The notes below the pieces were generated by a model. It worked only from the letters and a program-made list of their open reading frames with translations. It was not told the origin of the DNA and did not search any database. Below, piece by piece: positions 57,857 through 64,000 of a DNA stretch of 64,000 nt (its first letter is position 1; every line of letters begins with the position of its first letter). The position numbers were made by a program, and so were the translations under genes. The DNA is from CAWBLP01 sp963789495 (GTDB taxonomy: Bacteria > Pseudomonadota > Alphaproteobacteria > Acetobacterales > Acetobacteraceae), in the NCBI GenBank assembly GCA_963789495.1, contig CAWBLP010000002.1:1-64000 (forward strand). The letters are read 5' to 3'.

Positions 57857-58120
57857 CTAGGTGCTCGGCAGCGCCGCGTCGATACGCCGGGCTGCATCTT
57901 CCTGCAAGCCGGGGATCGCGTGGCTGTAGGTATCCATCGTGATCGCAATGCTCGCGTAGCCGAGGCGTTTCGATACAATCTTCGGATGCACGCCCGCGCG
58001 CAACAGGTCCGCCCGCAACAGGTCCCTGGTGTGGCTATGCCGCAGCGCGTGAAAACTGACCGGCTTGACCTGCGCGCGCGCCACCAGGCGCGCGAACATG
58101 TTGGTTACGCTGTCCGGCCG
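57857..58120 (-). pseudogene. Tyrosine recombinase/integrase, C-terminal remnant
   Basis: The frame holds only the last part of a phage-type integrase: SVTNMFARLVARAQVKPVSFHALRHSHT (the H-x-x-R box), VHPKIVSKRLGYASIAITMDTYSHAI (second His and catalytic Tyr) and a closing DAARRIDAAL. The N-terminal arm-binding and core-binding domains and first catalytic Arg are missing; upstream sequence is unrelated. A 12-bp internal duplication produces LLRADLLRAG between the HxxR and Tyr boxes. It lies 74 bp beyond the 5' end of tRNA-Thr. Confidence 0.8.
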
Positions 58121-58519
58121 GATCGGGTCATCGACGATCTCGGCGATACCAGCCCATCCGGCTGGCGGCCAATGCACAAGGCCGGTCGCTCGTCGGCCTG
58201 GCTGGCGCGATGCCTCGGCAACTCCTCGACCAGTGGGGCTGTAGTCGGCGGACACCACGCCGAAACTATTATTGAAGCACTATCCGGACACCGATGGCGG
58301 CGCTCCCCTTGGAGGCCGCCTCTGGTTAAGCGGCTGGATGACGCCGTGGGTTCCCATCTGGCTGGCTCATCGCCAGCATGGCGAGGCTCGTTCCCAGACG
58401 ATGCCGGGTGTTCTGTCCGCAATGAGACGATCTCGAATAATTGCATAGCGAAAAGGGCAGCAAGATGGGAACATTCCGAATAGGCACTTTTCGGGGAAGC
58501 CCCCCGCCGGAGGCTACGG

Positions 58520-58798
58520 ATGGCCGATCCCACTGAGTTTGAGGCCGCTCCCGCCACAATCGACGATCGGCGCAGGCCCGGTCGCGTCGATTACCGCAAT
58601 GCCCATCTAATTCGCCTTCTGCGCAGCGGTGCACCGCCCGATAGCGAAGAGCAAACGACTGCCAGCAATCACCTCGATCCGGAGCTCGAATATGAGCCGT
58701 CGGAGTTCGCCCCTATCCGGGGGATGCTCATAGGGCTTGCTCTCAGCGCTCCATTCTGGGCTGCCCTGATCGGCGTTACGTGGCTGCTCTTGACATAA
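58520..58798 (+). CDS. Small hypothetical membrane protein
   Basis: 92 aa. A charged N-terminal two thirds is followed by one C-terminal membrane helix (GMLIGLALSAPFWAALIGVTWLLL). GGAGG stands 6 bases before the ATG, so translation is well supported. The base composition is lower in GC than the neighbouring genes, in line with the remnant integrase beside it. Family not recognised. Confidence 0.65.
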   Translation: MADPTEFEAAPATIDDRRRPGRVDYRNAHLIRLLRSGAPPDSEEQTTASNHLDPELEYEPSEFAPIRGMLIGLALSAPFWAALIGVTWLLLT

Positions 58799-58860
58799 CT
58801 CCGTCGGGTAGGGCGGCTGTGATTACCAACTCGCTGGCTTCCTTGAGTTCCGGTTCGCCA

Positions 58861-59118
58861 TTACGCGGATGAGTGTTGGCCACGCATCACCAGACCGCCG
58901 CACCGCCGCTGCGCCAACCCGGCTATTTCAGCCAGCCATCCTGCAGTCCACGGTCCCTGGTCGCCACGCAGTCCCGAGCAGATGCGGGGCCGTCCGCAAG
59001 CAATGGCGATTAGCTGTCGGAGCTCAGGGTCGGTCGCCAGGGTGACAGCTCGCCGGTAGCCGCGGAACCAGCGAACCAGCTGCACGGGCTCGCGAACCGC
59101 AATGCGCCATTCATCCAT
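58861..59118 (-). CDS. Hypothetical protein
   Basis: 85 aa, MDEWRIAVREPVQLVRWFRGYRRAV with Cys/Arg-rich middle (ACGRPRICSGLRGDQG). It is divergent from pgi with 34 bp between starts. No signal peptide or membrane helix. I do not recognise a family; coding potential is judged by the reasonable start and length only. Confidence 0.4.
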   Translation of the reverse strand: MDEWRIAVREPVQLVRWFRGYRRAVTLATDPELRQLIAIACGRPRICSGLRGDQGPWTAGWLAEIAGLAQRRCGGLVMRGQHSSA

Positions 59119-59152
59119 TCTGCTCGACCGCCAGGCGTCCTATAATCCCCCC

Positions 59153-60818
59153 ATGACCCAGTCCTCCCCCCGCGCCGCCGCCTTCGGGCGCCTGGCCGAA
59201 CTGGCCGCTCGGCCGGACGGTCGTCGTATCACCCCCCTGTTCGCGGCCGACCCGCAACGGGCCCGCCGCTTCACCGCCAGCCTGGACGAGCTGACGCTCG
59301 ATATCAGCAAATCGGCGATCGACGACGCTGTGCTGGAGGCGCTGTTCGCCCTGGCCGACGCGGCCGACCTGGACGGGTTTCGCACCCGCCTGTTCGCCGG
59401 CGAGCCGGTCAACGTCACCGAGCATCGCGCCGCCATGCACATGGCGTTGCGCGCCCCACCCGGCTCCGGCTTGCGCGCCTATCTGCCCGGCGGGATCGAC
59501 GCCGCTACCGACCTCGCGGTCGCTGAACGCCAGCGCATGCAGGGGTTCGTCGCCGCGGTGCATGACGGCACCCGCCGCGGCGCCACCGGGGAGCGTTTCA
59601 CCGATGTGGTGAATATCGGCATCGGCGGTTCCGATCTGGGTCCGCTGATGGCGACCCAGGCGCTGACCCTCGGCCGCAGCGATGCCCATCTGCAGGCGCA
59701 TTTCCTGTCCAATGTGGACGGGCACGCGGCGGCCGAGGTGCTGCGGCAGCTCAACCCGGCGCGCACGCTGGTGCTGGTCGCGTCGAAATCCTTCACCACG
59801 CAGGAAACCGCGATGAATGCCGCGGCCACCCGCGCCTGGCTCACTGCGGCGCTGGGCGAGGCGGCAGTGGGTGCGCATTTCGCCGCGCTCTCCACCAACC
59901 TGAAAGCGGTGGCGGCGTTCGGCATCGCGCCGGGAAGCGTGTTCGGCTTCCGCGACTGGGTCGGCGGGCGCTATTCGCTGTGGTCGCCGATCGGCCTGTC
60001 GATCGCCCTGGCCGCCGGCTGGGACAAGTTCCAGGCGATGCTGGACGGCGCCTGGGCGATGGATTGCCATTTCCGCGATGCGCCGCTGCGGCAGAACCTG
60101 CCGGTGCTGCTGGCGCTGGCCGGCGTGTGGAACGTCGATGCGCTGGGCTGCGCCACCCACTGCGTGCTGGCCTATGATGAGCGGCTGAAGCGATTTCCGG
60201 CCTTTCTGCAGCAGCTCGAGATGGAGTTCGAACGGCAAGCATGTCACGCTGCATGACGAGCCGACCGGCTGGGATACCTGTCCGATCGTGTTCGGCGAGC
60301 CCGGCACCAATGCGCAGCACAGTTTCATGCAGCTGGTGCATCAGGGGACGCGGGTGGTGCCGGTGGATTTCATCCTCGCCGCGGAGCCTGATCATGACCG
60401 GCCGGAGGCGCATCGCGCGCTGGCGGCCAATGCCTTCGCCCAGGCGGAGGCGCTGCTGCGCGGCCGGCCCGAGGCGGAGATCCGGGCCGAGATGGCCGCC
60501 AAGGGCGCCTCGGCCGAGGAGATCGATGCCGTGGCCCCGCACCGGGTCTGCGTCGGCGAGCGACCGTCCAATTTCATCATGCTGCGCCGGCTGGACCCGT
60601 TCAGCCTCGGCCGGCTGATCGCGTTGTACGAACACAAGGTCGCGGTGCAGGGCTGCCTGTGGGGGATCGACAGTTTCGACCAATGGGGCGTGGAACTGGG
60701 CAAGCAGCTGGCCGGCGGCATCCTGCCGGAATTGTCGCCCGGCGTGGTGCCCGGCGCGCATGACAGCTCCACCACCGGATTGATCGCGCGCTTCCGCGCG
60801 CTGCGTGGCGAGGCCTGA
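59153..60818 (+). pseudogene. pgi: Glucose-6-phosphate isomerase (one +1 insertion)
   Basis: About 555 codons. VVNIGIGGSDLGPLMATQAL, the SIS-domain VASKSFTTQETAMNA, GFRDWVGGRYSLWSPIGL (signature) and, after the break, FGEPGTNAQHSFMQLVHQG, then SFDQWGVELGKQL near the C-terminus. An extra T at about 60227 in GAGT(T)CGAAC breaks the frame between LEME and SNGKHVTLHDEPTGWDT. As the gene is central to glycolysis/gluconeogenesis and otherwise conserved, sequencing error is likely. Confidence 0.92.
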
Positions 60819-61227
60819 GCCCGATCCACGACACCGGCGGACGGCGGGTGCATGACCGACATGGCTGCGTGCGCTGCGCTGGCGCCGTGAGTGGGACCCG
60901 CCGGGGTCGAACCGTGGCATAGCAAAGCGAACACGCAGGGATTTTCCGCAGAGGACACGGGGAAGAAACTGAGCCGAGGGCCACCGGGATAACGGGGCCG
61001 AACGTGACGTCGCCGCGCACGGGTCGGCGTGACGGCGTGCGCCCGCATCCTCGCCGGCTGGCCGATGCCTCTGCGGGGACATCCGCCTGGCTTTCGGTTT
61101 CGCCCTTTCATCCACGAGCCTTTGCCACGCATGGCATGAGTGTCTGCCATCGCCGCCCGAACCGCGATTGACCCGTCGGTCTCTCCCGATCACCGTCCGG
61201 CTGTCACAACCGTCGGAACACCCTGCG
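60819..61227. other. Intergenic gap, 409 bp, with a purine-rich dispersed motif
   Basis: 60918-60972 contains CAAAGCGAACACGCAGGGA and CCGCAGAGGACACGG, resembling a degenerate form of the CAGAGGACACAGAGG-like motif seen in intergenic DNA of many bacteria. No gene recognised. The same class of motif, opposite strand, occurs near 20600-20640. Confidence 0.4.
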
Positions 61228-61668
61228 ATGGACGCATTGACCGGTCATTGCCTGTGTCGAACCGTGGCGTTCGAGATTTCCGCTGCGCCGCTGCGGGTCC
61301 TGTATTGTCATTGCGAGAGCTGTCGCCGCGCCACATCCGCGCCGGTCGCCGCATTCCTGATCGTGCAGCGCGCGGGATTTCGCTACACACGCGGCATGCC
61401 GAGGCACTACGCATCGTCGCCCGGCGTGCGGCGCAGCTTCTGCGAGGCTTGCGGCACGCCGCTCGCCTACGAAACGGAGCAGCGGCCGGATCAGATCGAT
61501 CTGTATGTGTGCTCCCTGAGCGATCCATCTGTTATTTCACCGCACCAGCATGTCTTTGCCGAAGAACAGCTGCCGTGGTTCGAAGTGCTGGACAATCTGC
61601 CGCGTCACGCGCGCTCACCCGGTGACGGTGGCGCGATCTGGCAGGGGCCGCGCACGCGCACCGGGTAA
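61228..61668 (+). CDS. GFA family (glutathione-dependent formaldehyde-activating-like) protein
   Basis: 146 aa with the zinc-Cys pattern of GFA/CENP-V proteins: GHCLCRTVAF, YCHCESCRRATSAP and FCEACGTPLAYE. The family includes the S-hydroxymethylglutathione synthase of Paracoccus, but most members have unknown function. The ATG at 61228 starts the domain; an upstream frame could add 20 residues. Soluble. Confidence 0.88.
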   Translation: MDALTGHCLCRTVAFEISAAPLRVLYCHCESCRRATSAPVAAFLIVQRAGFRYTRGMPRHYASSPGVRRSFCEACGTPLAYETEQRPDQIDLYVCSLSDPSVISPHQHVFAEEQLPWFEVLDNLPRHARSPGDGGAIWQGPRTRTG

Positions 61669-61743
61669 CGGCGGCCTCGCCGATTGACGGACGCGCCGTC
61701 AGTGTCCAGCGTCTGGACCAAGCTGGACACGCTGGGGGATGCA

Positions 61744-62439
61744 ATGCGCATTGCCGAAATGGATTGGCGGATGGTGGAGGACTGGGTCCGCCACGACGAC
61801 CGCTGCGTGCTGCCGATCGGGAGTATCGAGCAGCATGCCGGCCTGTCGCTTGCGACCGATGCGATCCTCGCCGAACGCGTCGCGGCGGAAGCCGCGGAGC
61901 CTCTGGGCGTGCCGGTGTTTCCCGCACTGCCCTACGGGCTGACGCCGTATTTCACCAGCTTCGCCGGCACCATCACATTGCGCGTCGCCACCTATGCCGC
62001 GGTGCTGCGCGACATATTGGACAGCCTGAAGCAAATCGGCTTTCGCCGTGTGCTGATCGTCAACGGCCATGGCGGCAACCAGCCGGCCGCGGCGCTCGCG
62101 CGCGAGTGGATGATGGACAATCCCGATGCGCGTGTCCGCTGCCACGACTGGTGGCAGGCGCCGATGACCGCCGCCGCGATTCGCCGAATCGATCCGGTCG
62201 CGGGACATGCCAGCTGGATGGAGAATTTTCCCTGGACGAGACTGCCAAATCGTCCGCCGGCCGAAGGCACGAAGCGCATGGTGGATACCGACCAGCTACG
62301 CGCGCTGCCACCGTTCGAAGTGCGCCTGATGCTGGACGACGGCAATTTCGGTGGCCGCTATCAGCGCGACGATAGCGAGATGCTGGAAATCTGGGACGTG
62401 GCGGTCCTGGAAACGCGCGCGCTGTTGGAAGGGTGGTGA
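61744..62439 (+). CDS. Creatininase-family amidohydrolase
   Basis: 231 aa. Metal-binding features: PIGSIEQHAGLSLATDAI, LIVNGHGGNQPAAAL and a Glu in DDSEMLEIWDVAV. The family includes creatinine amidohydrolase and riboflavin-pathway ArfB-like and mycofactocin enzymes; substrate not determined. The next gene (SDR) starts 8 bp after the stop, so the two form an operon. Confidence 0.85.
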   Translation: MRIAEMDWRMVEDWVRHDDRCVLPIGSIEQHAGLSLATDAILAERVAAEAAEPLGVPVFPALPYGLTPYFTSFAGTITLRVATYAAVLRDILDSLKQIGFRRVLIVNGHGGNQPAAALAREWMMDNPDARVRCHDWWQAPMTAAAIRRIDPVAGHASWMENFPWTRLPNRPPAEGTKRMVDTDQLRALPPFEVRLMLDDGNFGGRYQRDDSEMLEIWDVAVLETRALLEGW

Positions 62440-62446
62440 ACACCGC

Positions 62447-63202
62447 ATGCAAATCCGTTTCGACAACAAGACCGTCGCAGTGACCGGAGCCGGCCACGGC
62501 TTCGGCCGCACCATCGCCCGGACCTTCGCACAACTCGGTGCACGCGTGTTCGCGACCGACATCGCCCCGGACACGCTGGCGGAAACCGCCACCGGTGGCG
62601 GCATCACCACCGCGGTGGTCGATCTGCGCGATCGCGCCGCGGGCGCCGCCTGGATCCGTCAGATCGAGCAGACCACCGGCGGCGCGATCGACGTGCTGGT
62701 GAACAATGCCGGCGGTGTTGCCGGCCAGGAGCACCAGCCGCTGGAGGATGTCTCCGACGCAGACTGGAACGTCATCTTCGACATCAGCGTCAATGCGGCC
62801 TTCACTCTGTGCCGCGCGGCCGCGCCGGCGATGAAGCGGGCAGGCAGCGGACGCATCGTCAACATCAGCTCCGGCGCCGGACTGCAGCCGTCGCTGACCG
62901 GCGTGCAGGCCTATTGCAGCGCCAAGCACGCGGTGGTGGGACTGACCAGGCAACTCGCGCATGAGCTCGGTCGTTTCAACATCACAGTGAACTCGGTCGC
63001 GCCCGGGTTCATCCGCACCAATGCGGCAACGGAACGGCAATGGGACAGCTACGGTGCGGATGGTCAAAAGGCGCTGGTGCAGCGCATCGCCATGCAGCGT
63101 CTCGGCAGCGCGCAGGATATCGCCAATGCGGTGGTGTTCTTCGCCTCCGACCTGGCGGGCTTCGTCAATGGGCAGATTTTGCAGGTGGATGGCGGACGCT
63201 GA
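62447..63202 (+). CDS. SDR-family NAD(P)-dependent oxidoreductase
   Basis: 251 aa. TGAGHGFGRTIAR (nucleotide loop TGxxxGxG), NNAGGVAG, catalytic Ser in VNISSGAG and Tyr-x3-Lys in AYCSAKHAVVGL, ending VNGQILQVDGGR. Classical short-chain dehydrogenase of unknown substrate. It is cotranscribed with the creatininase-like gene. Confidence 0.92.
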   Translation: MQIRFDNKTVAVTGAGHGFGRTIARTFAQLGARVFATDIAPDTLAETATGGGITTAVVDLRDRAAGAAWIRQIEQTTGGAIDVLVNNAGGVAGQEHQPLEDVSDADWNVIFDISVNAAFTLCRAAAPAMKRAGSGRIVNISSGAGLQPSLTGVQAYCSAKHAVVGLTRQLAHELGRFNITVNSVAPGFIRTNAATERQWDSYGADGQKALVQRIAMQRLGSAQDIANAVVFFASDLAGFVNGQILQVDGGR

Positions 63203-63340
63203 CCCGCGTGCGGGCAGGCTTCGCACGTCGGCTGCGCGAGGCCTCCCGGGCCGGCGGGGGGTATCGCCGGGGTTCGCTCCGGGCGTCCGCTCCGCCGGGC
63301 CTCTGGGCAGGCCGCCGGTGCTGGTGCTAGCCTGCCGGGC

Positions 63341-64000
63341 ATGACAATCACCGCAGAACGCGTCCCCATCCTGTCCGACAACTACGCCTGGCTGCTGCGC
63401 GACAGCGCGACCGGTGCCACGGCCATCGTCGATCCCGCCGAACCAAGACCGGTGATCGCGGCGCTGGAAAAGGCGGGCGGCCGGTTGGATCTGATCCTGC
63501 TGACGCATCACCACAGCGACCACATCGCCGGCGTCGACGACGTGCGAGCCCGCTTCCCCGAGGCGAAGGTCGTGGGCGCCGCGGCGGATGCGCATCGTCT
63601 GCCGAAGCTCGACCAGGCGGTGCGCGAAGGCGACACGGTGAAGTTCGGCAATGCCGCGGCGCAGGTGATCGACACTCCGGGCCATACTCGGGGGCAGATC
63701 AATTTCTTCTTCCCGGACGGGGCGGTGCTGCTGTCCGGCGACACGCTGTTCAGCCTGGGCTGCGGTCGGCTCATCGAGGGCACGGCGGCGGAGATGTTTG
63801 CGTCCCTGCGCAAGCTGGCGGTGCTGCCGGCGGATACGAAAGTCTGCTGCGGTCATGAATATACCGAAAGCAACGCGCGCTTCGCGATCAGCGTCGATCC
63901 CGACAATGCGGCGCTGCAGGCGCGCATGAACGAGGTGAAGCAGCTTCGTGCCAAGGGTCAGCCGACGGTGCCGTCGCTGCTCGGCGAGGAGCTGGCGGCG
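63341..64000 (+). CDS. gloB: Hydroxyacylglutathione hydrolase (glyoxalase II), 3' end beyond the window
   Basis: 220 codons of a MBL-fold enzyme: THHHSDHIAGVDDV, DTPGHTRGQINFFF, SGDTLFSLGCGRLIEGTAAEMFASL and CGHEYTESNARFA are the glyoxalase II hallmarks. It hydrolyses S-lactoylglutathione to lactate and glutathione in methylglyoxal detoxification. No stop is reached; about 25-35 residues of the glutathione-binding C-terminus should follow. ATG at 63341 is the only sensible start. Confidence 0.9.
   Translation, partial: MTITAERVPILSDNYAWLLRDSATGATAIVDPAEPRPVIAALEKAGGRLDLILLTHHHSDHIAGVDDVRARFPEAKVVGAAADAHRLPKLDQAVREGDTVKFGNAAAQVIDTPGHTRGQINFFFPDGAVLLSGDTLFSLGCGRLIEGTAAEMFASLRKLAVLPADTKVCCGHEYTESNARFAISVDPDNAALQARMNEVKQLRAKGQPTVPSLLGEELAA

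Noticed and set aside
60840..61167. Minus-strand frames between pgi and the GFA gene
   Set aside because: No start signal, no domain, and composition as expected for non-coding DNA.

Overview
The window is high-GC (roughly 70 percent by eye) alphaproteobacterial chromosome. Several genes have the look of acetic-acid-bacteria relatives (Acetobacteraceae, Rhodospirillales): a cbb3 oxidase cluster, NAD-type isocitrate dehydrogenase, a LigJ-type hydratase, a DUF6362 protein, a DUF1127 protein and large GC-rich palindromic intergenic repeats. This placement is inference; no ribosomal RNA is present. Two tRNA genes (Val-GAC and Thr-UGU) are on the minus strand.

Layout. 1-2644: an IS21-family element (istA, istB) has split a polyhydroxyalkanoate depolymerase gene; a ribbon-helix-helix regulator follows. 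3999-13497: an AhpD-like protein and a TauE/SafE-type copper-motif membrane protein diverge, across an FNR/FixK box, from a small membrane protein and ccoNOQP-ccoGHIS, which encode the cbb3 oxidase and its copper and assembly factors. 13670-20521: esterase, ADP-forming-synthetase/GNAT protein, an IS4-type element inserted into a large palindromic repeat, LigJ, an orphan HigA. 20805-29433: aminotransferase, gamma-glutamyltransferase, M48 protease, DsbA, isocitrate dehydrogenase flanked by two copies of the palindromic repeat, then DUF374 acyltransferase and KDO transferase (lipid A/LPS core). 29761-34725: a translationally coupled glycan cassette (glycosyltransferase, flippase, membrane-anchored methyltransferase, glycosyltransferase). 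35028-42589: M32 carboxypeptidase, SURF1, aldo/keto reductase, IS630 remnant, and a pentapeptide-repeat protein paired with a GGDEF-EAL enzyme. 42869-54558: tRNA-Val, N-formylglutamate amidohydrolase, a candidate small RNA, transglycosylase, flavin-dependent monooxygenase-like enzymes (three, two of them a divergent duplicate pair), metallo-beta-lactamase, aminopeptidase P, PrmA, epoxide hydrolase. 54933-58798: DUF6362 / small HTH-like / XRE regulator group, phosphotransacylase, tRNA-Thr, integrase remnant. 59153-64000: phosphoglucose isomerase, GFA protein, creatininase-like, SDR and glyoxalase II, which runs off the end.

Two window-wide patterns stand out. First, many conserved genes (ccoN, Q, P, G, S, pgi, M48 protease, gamma-glutamyltransferase, aminotransferase, EAL protein) carry single-base shifts, nearly all of them insertions and clustered in patches, beside long intact genes. 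Uncorrected assembly error is the likeliest cause, so these are labelled pseudogenes only in the formal sense. Second, the intergenic space is rich in repeats: a roughly 220-250 bp compound palindrome in three copies (one split by the IS4 element), a 23-bp REP-like palindrome in three copies, and four unrelated tandem arrays, two of which begin inside the 3' end of a gene and repeat its stop-codon region. No CRISPR array was seen. No clearly new multi-gene system could be demonstrated; the best candidates are listed in the findings.
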